From: Gracilariopsis chorda
Lineage: Eukaryota > Rhodophyta > Florideophyceae > Gracilariales > Gracilariaceae
Direction: 5' to 3'
DNA length: 64,000 nucleotides
Assembly: GCA_003194525.1 (NCBI GenBank)
Contig: NBIV01000093.1
Location: 124,001 to 188,000 of the forward strand
A model generated the notes under the pieces. It ran no database searches. It had not been told where the DNA came from and saw only the letters and a list, made by a program, of their open reading frames with translations. Position numbers and translations under genes: made by a program. Positions 42,605 through 53,480 of the stretch are shown here, piece by piece. The first letter of the stretch is position 1. Every line of letters starts with the position of its first letter.

Positions 42605-44419
42605 TTACGGTTCTGGAGGGATGCAAAAGTGAATGGATTCAGACAGCCCTGGGTTGGCGATCGCCACAGGCATGGGATGAGTTGTGTGCGCATTTGTGGA
42701 TGTAAGATAGGGGTCATGCAGGAGTAACACATGGTCGTTCCTTCGAACGCGCGACAATGAGACGTACAACTGAGCGGTGCAGGAGAAGTTGGATCGTACA
42801 TCCACAACCAAGCAATCCAAGGTTTGTCCGTGTCCTTTGTGAACTGTAGCTGCAAACACGAGAATAATGGGAAACAGCCTTCGAATCTTGCGAATTTCTG
42901 CGAAAGAAAACGCGAAGTCGATACGACGCAGGGGCTGTAGTTCCAGCACCTGTCTGTTCTCGTCAAATCGAGCCACTTGCATCGTAAACTGATCGACACG
43001 CACGACTACGAACAGCTTTCACTTGACCACAGCGGGGTGCAGCACGTTCCGAAGGAACATAATTGGCACACCGATCTTCAAGTCCAAGTTATGAGGCGGT
43101 ACTCCAGTAGGCGCATACTGATATGCAAACTCGGGGACGATATAACGGGCGAAGTCACACTCTGGATTCTGTCCACGATCAGGTTTTACCGTCGTAGCTG
43201 ACGGAAGAGTGAAGCGTTCACCAGTAAATAGGTCTAGCGCTGCTGCATTGTGTTCGTCGACCAACTGGTTTGTGGAGGCAATGAGCATTTTGCTGAGATC
43301 CAAATCCTCCTTGCGTCGTGTTGTGAGCCACTTCCACAGTAATTGGTAGGCGGTTTGCATGCCACCGGTATATCTGAGTGGTAGTGGAGCGTTGTTGGAT
43401 ATTGTTTTGCGTACAATGGAACCTAACAGTGATGCAAGTGCCGGATCATTGGCTTGGCGTACTTGTTCGGTGAGGTACAGCACTTGAACCGAGCATAATG
43501 TCCACAGATCACTCTTCCACAGCAATTCGTTGAGAATTTTTGTGTAAACTCGTCTCACATTTCCACTCGGCTTGGCCTCCATGTACAAATCCGGCACCAC
43601 TGGAAGCAGTTGGGAGTAGTCGCCGAATAGAACGATGGTCAAGCCCCCAAACGGAGGCGAGTTTTCCATTCCACTGCAGCGAAGATCTTTGAGCACCGCA
43701 TCCATGAGTTCGAAGAGATTTCGTGAGAGCATGGAAGCTTCATCCAAGACGAGCAGTTGTATTTCACGTAGCAGTTCTGCACGTTGAGATCACGGACCGT
43801 ACTTTGAAAAAGTGGCTGTAGTGTTGCTTTTGCTGTCACTACCAGCTACACCCAGTCTGAGCAGGCTATGTAAAGTGCGGCCACGTTCGTACAACTGTGC
43901 TGCAATGCCTGTTGTAGCAGTCATTTTGGCGAGCATTTCTTCCGACTCAGCAATATCACGAAGGAGGTTGAGCACGTATGTCTTTCCAGTTCCTGCGGAT
44001 CCTTGCACAAAGAACACGTTTCCAGGAGTGCTTGTTCGCTCCTGGAGCGCCTTTCGTTGTTCCAATGCGGCAATTACGGTGTCAATGACTTGTGCGCCTT
44101 GTTGGTATAGTGTGACAACCAGACGTCGTAGCTGGGAGGGCGTGCTGTAGATCGGCACTGCTTCCTGAAATGCAATATCAAACTCGGATCCGTCCTCGAG
44201 CAGTCCGCTTACAATTGCAGTTTCACGATAAATTCCGTACTGCTGTCCGTTGAAAGTCCTTGCGTCTTCATAAGAGCTCGAGCCGTGATTTATGAGCAGC
44301 AAGCGCAGAGCAAAGAGCTCAATGCCCGACGGTGAAACACCTCTGATCCTTGCGACGCACTGCTCGTCTTCCGTGCGCTCTACCACGTAAAAAGGCAGAT
44401 CGCAGTCGTCTGTGGGCAC
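42605..44419 (-). pseudogene. Helitron family 2 RepHel, PIF1-type helicase part
   Basis: One register carries an approach segment (SPSGIELFALRLLLIN), Walker A GSAGTGKT, motif Ia-like TATTGIAA, Walker B LDEASML, motif III GDYSQLLPVV, YLTEQVRQANDP, motif V FAATVHKGHGQTLD and motif VI LYVSLSRVRR. It is interrupted only by TGA at 43790-43792 (before Walker B) and TGA at 43019-43021. The helicase unwinds DNA during rolling-circle transposition. All its signature motifs remain readable. Confidence 0.9.
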
Positions 44420-44440
44420 CTGAGTGCTGTCTCCATCGTA

Positions 44441-46624
44441 TTATTTAAGCACGTGGGGTGGACGCGTGCGATACAATCGAACTTTTTCAAAGTACGAAAG
44501 ATAGTCGAGGTTCGCATATGCTTCGGGCCTTGCAAAGTATCTCTCCAACGTAGACGGCTGCGATGCGGAATGGATTTGATTTGGACCTCTGAACAGAGAC
44601 CTTCGCTCTCCTGCCAAGTGAATGGCCGGTCTCTCTACTTTTGGTACGATTTGAACTTGATGAAACTCGAAAATTCTCCAAGCTGCATTGACGGCACCCA
44701 CCCTATGCGCTTGCATGTATGCACGAATGTCGTTCTGTGCCCGTGGCTCTTGTTGCTGCTCGTTCTGTGGGCCTGTCTCATTAGCACCACTCACATTAAG
44801 CACCACCTCTTGAGCTTTGGGCTGCTCAAACGCGTACTTTAGCAGATGATCCACTGCGCCCTCTCCTTGCGTGCGTTCTACGTTGATATGATAGCAGTAC
44901 TTCTTGGTCAGAGTTGGGTTGTACGGAACAATCCTGAGGTCTTGTTGTCTTCTTCTGCTGTAGATCACGCGATTCTTGCCTTCTTTAATGTACGTCTCCG
45001 GCACAATCATGTTGCTGTCGTATTTAAACTTGCACTGCCCAGCGCGATTCCAGCAATAGGGGGAGTGGCGGTTCCTGTGCATGGAAAGAATGAGGGCACG
45101 CAATGCGTTGTCTTTGCATGGAAGGGAAATTTCTGCACGAATGAGCTCATCGATCACATCAACGTCTTCAATCACGCCTCCTTCGGGCCACACGAGCATG
45201 TAATGATAAGGCCTATTGCGCTCTTGAAACTGGAGCTTTGATTCAAGCCCCAGGCACTTCAGTACAGAGATTTGATTCACGTTCTTCTCCAAGTCCTTCA
45301 TGAAGTCGTTTTCGTACTCGTTGTACACCCTTGCAATCAGATTTGGTTGGTCAAATGGTCGAGGGCAGTTACTCTGTGCCGTAGATGCGCCAAGATTAGT
45401 GGTGTCCATCCCAAGGCGCTGGATGTACTCTCGACAGATGTTCATGGTGATTGTAATGAACAGAGAAGGCAGTCATCTTTGCCCTACGGTCGCCTGTACA
45501 TCCATGTGCTTGTTCTTCCAGTACGCTGCTGGGATGAAGGGATCATCGGGCAGAAATACGCGTCCCATTTGTGCGAACTGTGATGGTGACACATGATCTG
45601 ATTGCTGTTGTGCTTGCTGGATCTCTTGCTCTTGTACAATACGTGCCTGTTCTTCTCTCTCTAGGAAACGTAGTCGCCCTTCCACAATGTTTGTGTGCGT
45701 GCAGAGCATCCACATCTGCATCAACGGTCCACTGTTTAGGAGGATATTGTATGAGTACAGACGTCGCTTCGTGTTCTCAATCTTGGTGAGCTTTTGGAGC
45801 TTTCACTCGTTGACGCTGAGACCTGATCTTTGCTGTGTGAAGTTCGTTGCATCCATAAATAGGCCGATGTCAAACGGTTCGTGCTGATCACCGTACTGGT
45901 AGAGAAGAGGGAAAGTGTCTATCTCTACAAGTTTGGATGCCGTTTCTAGAAGTCGGTACCGCACTTGCGCATTGCTTGGGACATTTGCAGTCGCCATTGT
46001 TCCTGCAGCAGCAGCACTCGTCATTGCAGCGTGCTCTTCGGTTACGGTTCCTTCTACCAAGCACGGTACCTGAGACTCCACTTGGTACAGGCCAGTTGGA
46101 TCAACCACGAGCGTTCTCATCATGGTTGGACCCTCACCAGGAACATCTTCATGGAGAGGGTCAGCACCTGCATAAGTAGCACTGACTGTATAACTTCAGG
46201 TTCCTTCGTATCCACGTAAGACTACTCGTTGTTCCGCTTCTTGCAAGCTGATATCCACAGTGGTCTCCGCATTTTTTTGTTGTTGTTGTTGCTTTTGCGT
46301 GCTAAGCACGGATCACTAACGTTCGCGCACCACTTCTGGCTTTGGGTGGATCACATCGTACAACTTGGGTACGGTGTCTCTTACGTTGATGTCCTGAATG
46401 ACCGCACGCATATTGACACGAGAATCGTGAGATGGATCCAAAAAATGCGGACCGGTACCCCACAGAAAGCTGTAGCGCGTGTTGTTCTGGTTCTACGTGG
46501 GCAGAGCGAAAGCTGCGTTCCCCTCATGTCTGAGAAAGGACGAATAGCCTCCTGTCACATACGATATGTCCATGAACGCTTGCGTCGTGACGAAGAGCGT
46601 ATAAAGTGGACGAAATGGCTGTGA
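44441..46624 (-). pseudogene. Helitron family 2 RepHel, Rep nuclease part
   Basis: Rep motifs in order: GRVFLPDDPF, LPSLFITITMN (motif 1), then RPYHYMLVWPEGG where Rep proteins have the metal-binding HUH box. Further on are CWNRAGQCKFKY, VPYNPTLTKKYCYHINVE, DHLLKY where the two catalytic tyrosines of Helitron Rep are expected, and AAWRIFEFHQ. From 45724 on the register is the same as that of the helicase part, with TGA at 45473-45475 and TAA at 44441-44443. Before 45800 several frameshifts occur. The HUH box reads Y-H-Y and the first of the paired tyrosines is His, so the nuclease should be dead. Confidence 0.85.
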
Positions 46625-46647
46625 AAGGCTGTCAGGCTATAAAGACT

Positions 46648-47933
46648 TCAAAGCAACTCACTGCTATGCCTTCTGCGGACAGTGAAGCCCCATACTGGGA
46701 AGCGGTTTATTCCACAGCACACTAAATTGTTTTCTTTGCCAAGCAAAATGCATCCGCAGTACTTGGAGCTGGGCCAGTCCGGGTACGAGCAGGAAGAGAG
46801 CGAGTGTGCGTGCTCGCCACATCTTCCGCATCGCCTTTGACCTGCAGTGGAAAGCGTCTCAAAGTATGAAACGCTTGTCTGGATGGCTGGATCATTCCAA
46901 GCTTCATCAGCCGCGGTATGCCAAGCGTAGTACACGCCATACAGTCCTCGATCCAGTCGTCCAGCACACTGCGTGATCGTCATATCATGCTGCTGCTGTG
47001 GCGGTGTAAGGGAGCAGGAGTGACCTCATCTTCTTCAACTTCCATGGGAACTGGCATCTGCTCTTCTGGTTGTTCGGCTTGTGGCAGAGCAGTTTGCTAT
47101 GGAGGCTGTGAGGGGGCGGGAGTGATCTTATCCTCTTCCAATTTCATTGGAATGGGCATCTGTTGTTCTTTTTTGTGGTGTGGCAGAGAAAGCTTCTGCG
47201 GCCGCTGTGAGGGAGCAGCATTGATCTTGCCCTCTTCCACTTCCATTGGAACGGGCATTTGCTCTTCTTCTTCAACTTCCCGCAGAGGGTGCGCATCTGT
47301 GTGTACGGTTGTGTGGCCCTCATCATCGACAGCAGGTGCAGGCACTTGTGGGAGAGATGGAGGCATAGAAGAGGGAGTTGGTCGTGATGTGGGCCTGGAA
47401 CCACTTGCCCCAGCGACGCACGTAGGTGCAGGAGTAATTTTGTCCTCTACTACGGCTGTAAACATGGGTCCTTGCACTAGCGCTCCGCTCTCAAATACCG
47501 GCATCTCATCTGGGGCGGGAGGAACTGGCAATCGTTGAGGTCGTCCAGCTCCTGGCCTTGCGCCGCCTGAGTTCACTCTGGCCTCTCCTGAATGGGCTCT
47601 GGCACCACCGGAATTGGCTCTGGCTTCCTTTCAGTTGGCTCTGGCGCTTCCTGCGTTTGCTCTAGCACCTCCAGCATTCTGTCTGCCGCCTCCAGAATTG
47701 CCTCTGGCACCTCCAGAATTCTCTCTGGTACCTCCAGAATTGTCTCTGGCACCTTGGACATTGCCTCGAGCCCACCCGGCACTGGCTCTGGCACCACCAA
47801 AATCTGCTCTGGCGCCTCCGGTATTGGCTCTTGCACCTCCAGAATTGGCTCTGGCACCTCCAGAATTAATCCGAGCACCTCCAGAGTTCGGTTTGGCCCC
47901 ACCAGAGTTTAGACGTGGACCTCCTCGCGTCAT
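46648..47933 (-). pseudogene. Helitron family 2 RepHel N-terminus: heptad repeats and zinc knuckle
   Basis: From the ATG at 47933 the frame encodes MTRGGPRLNS and then about 18 heptads of the type GGARxNS, ending in GGARPGAGRP (47541). A Pro/Glu-rich segment follows with two repeats of the type MPVPMEVEE-x-K/E-I/V, then (after TAG at 47097-47099 and a frameshift near 46985) a compact domain with a zinc knuckle RCGRCGEHAHSLSSC. One TGA lies inside the heptad array (about 47631). The Arg every seven residues and the GRP end suggest DNA binding, which is inference. The right-hand Helitron copy encodes the same N-terminus. Confidence 0.7.
47541..47930 (-). repeat. 21-base tandem array encoding GGARxNS heptads
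   Basis: About 18 units of 21 bases keep frame throughout, with variation mainly at the fifth residue. The right-hand copy (about 49950-50150) has fewer units. Confidence 0.85.
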
Positions 47934-48640
47934 TCCAATTTACCAAAAACGAAAAAAAAATTCTATTTTCTTAAACTGGTAAAAAATTTGCCAGAGTTTC
48001 AAAATAATTTCCAATATAACAAAAATTTGAATGTGAAAAACTGGTTGCAGTTTGTTGGTTTGCACCCGCCGGGCCTAGTCGCATGCAGCACTTAAAAAAA
48101 CTGCTGCACAGCTTATATTTACCAGATGCAGTTGTGCGCAGCACAGGGACTCTCGACACACTCCTGTTGGATTATGACGGGCGGAGTGTGCCCAGTCGGT
48201 TTTCAAGCCGTTTGATGTTTAGCCTGCGTCTGGTTGTAAGGATTGGTGTGCCTTTACTCACACAGCGAAGTGTGCTTTTCGGCCCCAAGAGGTGCGTACG
48301 ACACGGCGGCCACCCCGGACTCTGCACAGCAAGCTGGTGTTAGGTCCGGGAAACCCTCAGACTTCTTGATCGCCGTCAAAAGACCAGTATACCACAGAGA
48401 AGCACCTGTCTTTTCCCAGATCCGTGGTACTTAGTGTGTTACTCTCGTGGCGACCGGCACACGAGCTCGGCCTTGCCTAGGTCCCAGGCCAGCAAACAGT
48501 GCCTAAAGTAGCAGAAGGTTACGACACTGCGCTCTTGGCCAAGCCGAAAATGGGAGGTGGAAATAGTGGTTAGGGTCAGCAAGCGAGATGCATTTGGCAC
48601 TGTGCCAGTGCGGTATATATGCTCTGTGCATTGTGCTGCA
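47934..48640 (-). promoter_or_regulatory. 5' region of Helitron family 2 (left arm)
   Basis: Non-coding leader of the Rep/helicase gene, inverted copy of about 49250-49947. An AT-rich block on the minus strand near 48107-48121 (TAAATATAAG) stands where the right arm has TATATAAAA. A second AT-rich box (GTATATAT, about 48613) is also shared. Confidence 0.45.
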
Positions 48641-48813
48641 CTGGCGCAGTGCAAGAAGGCAGCCACTTGTCGTGCAAGCCAGCTACTGCTGAGTGGCTGG
48701 CACTGCAGTCATTTACTGTAGTACCAACCACTCAGCAGCAGCGCCAGTCAACAAACAGGAGCCGCCAATAAGCTTTCAGCTTTGCTGCTGCTGGTGAATA
48801 TATTGAATGGCAG

Positions 48814-48888
48814 GGAGGCGTTGCGCCGAAAGAGATTTATGCATCGCTAAAGAAAGCGTGCGGGCATGTTTATTGGCGCAATGCCTCC
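48814..48888. repeat. 75-base inverted repeat near the Helitron family 2 5' end
   Basis: Arms GGAGGCGTTGCGCC (48814-48829) and GGCGCAATGCCTCC (48872-48888) flank a GC-rich core. The same structure is at 42321-42397 in the small copy and, degenerate, at about 48965-49010 in the right arm. Confidence 0.65.
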
Positions 48889-49045
48889 GTTCAATCAAGA
48901 TATAGGCCCTCATACGCTTGTATATCTATACAATGGAGAGATGAGGGGGGTGTTCTTGATTTATGGGAGGCGTTGTGCCCAAAAATCTCCTGGCACGCCC
49001 ACATCAGCGCATGCAATTTTCACGCCTACCCACCAATTATAAAAT

Positions 49046-49075
49046 TCAGTAGCAGTAGCAGCAGCAGCAGCAGCA
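49046..49075 (+). repeat. CAG-type trinucleotide run
   Basis: AGTAGCAGTAGCAGCAGC-type microsatellite within the Helitron 5' region. The left arm has only a short CTGCTGCTG counterpart near 48785. Confidence 0.7.
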
Positions 49076-49761
49076 AAGCGTTCAGTTTATTAGCTGCTGC
49101 TGATGCATGTTGATAGTGCAATGGCTGATGAATGGCTCGCAATACAATCGAGTTGTAATGCCAGACCCTCAGCAGCAAAACCTGGTTGGTCATTGCAACA
49201 CGTGGCAGGTTGCACTGCGCCGGTGCAATGTATGCTAAGATGTCACTGCAGACATGCCTGAAACAGGCGTATATACTGCACTTGCACAGTGCCGAAAGCA
49301 TCTCTCGTTCTGGCTAAAACCACTATTTTCACCTCCCATTTCAGTCTTGGCCAATAGCACAATGTCGTAACCTTTTGCTACTTTGGGCACCGTTGCTGGT
49401 CTGGGACCTAGACAAAGCCGAGCTCGCGTGTAGGTTGCCACAATAGTTCCCCCTGAGTATCACGGATCTGGGAAAGGTCAGGTGCTGCTCTTTGGTACCC
49501 TAGTTGTTTGACGGCAGTCATAAAGTCTGAGCGTTTTACGGACCTAATACCAGCTTGCTGTGCAGAGTCCAGGGCGGACGCATTGTCGTACCTCTTGAGG
49601 CCGGAAAGCACACTTCGGTGTGTGAGTAAAAGCAGACTAATCCTTTCAACCGGACGCGGGTTGAATATCAAACGGCTTGAAAACCGGCTGAGCACACTCA
49701 GCCGGTGATAATCCAACAGGAGTTTGTCGACACTCCCTGTGATGCACATGACTGCATCGGG

Positions 49762-49770
49762 TATATAAAA
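49762..49770 (+). promoter_or_regulatory. TATA box (TATATAAAA) of the right-hand Helitron gene
   Basis: A clear TATA box 178 bases before the position of the Rep start codon. The equivalent box in the left arm is altered. Confidence 0.45.
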
Positions 49771-49947
49771 ATCTTGCAGCAGTTATTTAATTGCTTATGG
49801 AACTTGGCCCGGTGGGTGCAAACCAACAAACAGCAACCATTTTTTCAATTTCACCATTTCTTATATTAGAAAAATATTCTGGAACTCTCGAAAAGTTTTC
49901 AGATGCTTAGAAGAATATAATTGTTTCTATTAATTTTTTAAATTACC

Positions 49948-50990
49948 ACGGCGCGAAGAGGTCCACGCCCGATCTCTGGTACGGCTAGGCCGAAATACAG
50001 AGGTGCCAAAGAATAATCTGTAGGTGCCAAAGCGTATTATGGAGGTGCCAGGGCGAATTCTGGAGGTGCTAGGAAAACATCTGGAGGTGCGAAGGCAACT
50101 TCTGGAGGCGCTGAAACCAATTCAGGAAGGGCCAGGGTGATATCATGCGGCGCAAGACAAGAGCTAGACGGCCTCGACGAATACCAGTTCCTCCTGCTCC
50201 AGATGAGGTGCCAGTAAGTTTGAACAGAAGGCACGTGGAAGGATCTATTGTTCCAGCCGTCGAAGACGAAATTAATCCTGCACCTACGTCCGTCGCTGGG
50301 ACAAATGGGTACATTACCACAGCACTACCAACTTCTTACCCAATATTTGGATTTATGGAGTTTCTTTCGAGTCACATTCCTCCACCTCCGATGCCTCCCC
50401 CTCTCCCTCCGATGCCTCCCCCTCTCCCACCGATGCTTGAAGAACAGATGCCCGTTCGGATAAAAGAAGAACAGAATGCGATTACACCCACGCCATTACA
50501 GCCACCCAGCATCTTTCTCTCCCCATCACTCACGCTCCGTCACAGCTCCCGCAGCAGTCTTGTATGCCGCACACATAAGAAGAAGAACAGGTAACTGTTC
50601 CAATGGAAGTAGAAGAGGATGAGATCACTTCTGCTCCCTGATGACCACTGCAGCAGCCTGCTCTGCTGAAAGCCGAAGAACTTGATCAGATGTCTGTTCC
50701 TATGGAAGTGGAAAAGGATGAGATCACTCCTACTCCCTTACAGGTGCCACAGTAACAGCCGCAGCAGCTTGATAAAACGATAATGCAGTCTGCTGGACAT
50801 CCGGATCGAGAACTTTATCGCGTGTAGTGTGTCTGGGATACCTTGGTAGCTCAAACTTGTAATAATCCGGCCATCCGTGTAAGCGTGCCATAGTTTGAGA
50901 CGCTTTCCAATGCGTGTCAAAGACGATGCGTAAGATGCAGAGAGCTCTCACACGTGCTCTTCTCCTGCACCTATCCGGAATGGACATCTA
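49948..50990 (+). pseudogene. N-terminal fragment of Helitron family 2 RepHel, start codon lost
   Basis: The register parallel to the left copy begins with ACG where the left copy has ATG. It encodes RRGPRP, degenerate GGARANS/GGARKTS/GGAKATS heptads with an internal stop, and after a shift the IPVPPAPDEVPV segment. The Met-Glu-rich repeats and a damaged zinc-knuckle domain (AGHPDRELY, CQRRCVRCRELSHVLFSC) near 50780-50980 follow. It is truncated before Rep. Confidence 0.7.
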
Positions 50991-51499
50991 ACCTACCTAA
51001 GGAATGCTCTAACAACGAGCAAGTTAACTCCATAGAATACGTGAATGAACGCGGATCTATTTCCCTCCAAAAAACTATCCAATGGTAATCACACTATTTG
51101 CCCTACTGGTGAGAATTGGTTGAGCACGTGTAAGATCTGTCACTCTCGACACTGAAATAGCCCGTGGAATATATATCCAAGGTGAAAAGTACGAAACGAC
51201 TTGTAATCGGGCGGTAAGATACCATTCTACTCCTGCTGAGCTGCGTTACTTGGTCTTCACTTTCTTTCAACAAGGGATAAATCCTCAAACTGTGACTGAA
51301 AATCAAAAACGAGCTCTGAATGCAGATATAAACAAAGGAAACAGAGCCCAAAAATTGTGGTGGTATGTCCACAAGGACGTAATCTCCATGTCCTACTTTC
51401 TATATCGTCCTCACGTTTTGGTCATAGTAATTATCTTTCCTCTTCTTTGTAAGTTCCTCAGTTGATACACGTAGGGTTTCAATAAACCATCTAAGTACA
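50991..51499. other. Region without recognisable genes
   Basis: Probably the decayed 3' end of the gypsy element described next. No motif is identified. Confidence 0.3.
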
Positions 51500-52260
51500 T
51501 CTTTCTTGACCTGAGTGGTAAATCACCTCCTGATGGCGTGTTGGCTACTTGGACCTTGCTGTACGATAATACATGGAGGATGTGGTGATGAAAGCAAATC
51601 AAAAAGAGTGGTTTTCATCAAGCGATTTACCTGTAGGTTCCACACTTATGTCAAGCTCTGCCCATAACGATGGATTTTCCTCCATATATTAGGCAAACGT
51701 TCCAGTAACGTTCTGCCAAAAATTTCCACTTGCAAATTGGTTTGGGGGTGGTATGCAGTGGTGAAATAGTGCTTCAATTCTAACATGTATACAAATGTAA
51801 AGACTTTTGAGACCAGGTTCGAACTACTATCTGTGGGGAGATAGAGTTGTGGACCATATGGATAAATTCAGTGAATGAGAGAACCTTCCGCAGGAACCAG
51901 TGAGATGGTACTCTTGAATGGAGCCACCATTGTGAGCTTCATAAACCCGTCGATAATACCGTGATGTACTTGTATCATTTGGATGTCTCCGGTAATTGTC
52001 CCAATAGGTCAATATCTATGAGATCCAATGGGCCAGCTGTCAGGAATACCTCTATAAGGTTACGATTTCTCCGAATACTACCACGTTTTTTGACGCACGA
52101 GTTGCATTTTGCGACATAGGTATAAACAACGTGACCCAACAGAGGCCAGTACAAGCATTTATTTAGGGAACAATACATTTCTGTACATCCGGAGTGACCT
52201 CCTAGCCATGGCTGGTGGGTCAAATGTATTTCTTACTTGAAGACCTTCTGCAGCTCACTA
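51500..52260 (-). pseudogene. Gypsy 2 integrase remnant
   Basis: The zinc module LGGHSGCTEMYCSLNK ... CNSCVKK is near 52220-52090, the core start LDLIDIDLLGQL near 52030, and HYFTTAYHPQTNLQVE near 51745. The position of the second Asp still reads LPTDSSS. Frameshifts and stops separate these pieces. Confidence 0.75.
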
Positions 52261-53480
52261 GGTTCGTTCAGGACTTAGGATACACGTTATTTTCTAAGGC
52301 TAATAGAGACACGGTTTGCACTTGATATCTTTTGACAACAACCTTTGACTTTAGTACGAAGCTAAAGATATTTAGAAAACCGCGCGAAGCATCTTCAAGC
52401 GCCTCCATCCATCAATGAACTTGGAAAAGTTTCCCTGCCTCTTCCCGAGCCCAGGCACCTCCTTCACACATTCATAATCCCGGCCCTATCCATGGCAAAA
52501 CTTCTACACACGGACGGGCCTCGACCGTTGATCTACTACTAATAATATTTTCAGAATCCCCTAAGCACGACTTCTTCCAATTTCCAGTTCTATAGTGGAC
52601 TCATGACGAGACTTGAAGAAGATCCTCCAAACCAACAGCCCAATTTGGCAACGGCACGTTGAGAAGCTATAGAGCACTGGTAGCTACCACCTCAAACTGA
52701 TTAAATTGTTGTAGGGTGAGGGCATTCAGGTTCAAGTAAAGCTTGTGAGGCTGTATGTAAAGCTTGAAAATTTCCTCACATTAACACCGTCCTCGGTATT
52801 TGATATTCTGATCGCTAAGCCATCTAAACAACATGTCCGTGGTTGTGCCTCCAAATCGCAACATTTAGGACGTCACCCCGAAGGGCAACGCCAGTCGGTT
52901 CACCAAGCGTCGCATTATTGCCCGGAACCGGGCAGGTGCGTATGGGAAGAGAAGTTCTCGTCCCAGAATTTTTTAGTGCTTGACCAATTTTATAAAGGCC
53001 TTGCAACAAGGTGAATTCGAATGGGCACCGTTTCGTCTCGTCCCAGGTTTCCCAACGTGATGTTCATCGTTTCGTTATGTGACCGTCGGCTTAAGGAGTC
53101 CGAAATTACGACATTGCCAACTTTCAGCTGTCATAAGTTTCCCACTCTAAGGTACCCTTCAAAAAGCAATAATAATCCAATTCCAACGTCTGCCTGGCCA
53201 TGGCTAAGCATTTCATATGCTAGTGCATACACGAAAATTTGCGGACATACTCCGTGATGTGACATAGGCCTACCCACGCCTCATCCGCGCAAGCTCAAAG
53301 CAGAAAGCGTCATTTTTTCTTATAGTTTCGGCATATAAAACTTCAACGCAGCCTTCGCGTGAGCGGCCGTCGAATACTACAAATCATGATTTTCGTTGTA
53401 GAGGTGTACGCAGTAACGTGCGAATAAACGATCGACATCTCTGGCAGTGATGAGAACCCATTCTGACTCGCTCAAGGTTT
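52261..53480. other. Region between integrase remnant and RT element
   Basis: No coding motif is recognised. A TATA-like GCATATAAAA lies near 53331. It may contain one end of the inserted RT element. Confidence 0.3.

Larger units (their letters stand above)
42457..48916 (-). mobile_element. Helitron family 2, copy with Rep/helicase gene
   Basis: The minus-strand element runs from about 48916 (its 5' end lies in the palindrome centre and is not resolved to the base) to CTTG at 42457. The 3' end GTCGCCCGCGGCCGAAG aligns with that of the adjacent small copy. It contains a Rep/PIF1-helicase gene in several pieces, so it was once autonomous. It joins end-to-end with the small copy. Confidence 0.78.
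48941..50990 (+). mobile_element. Helitron family 2, right-hand copy, head-to-head with the left copy
   Basis: It aligns with the reverse complement of about 46800-48916 with small gaps and breaks off near 50990 after the zinc-knuckle region. The centre (about 48917-48940) is a short AT-rich spacer, so the two copies form one large palindrome with arms of nearly 2 kb. Neither HUH nor helicase parts are present in this arm. Confidence 0.75.

Noticed and set aside
43812-46624. Plus-strand frames across the Helitron Rep/helicase gene
   Set aside because: Shadows of the minus-strand gene, with no recognisable domains.
46918-47538. 206-codon plus-strand frame and Ser/Ala/Pro-rich frames at 47592-47982
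   Set aside because: Shadows of the heptad-repeat Rep gene on the minus strand. The repeat keeps all frames open.
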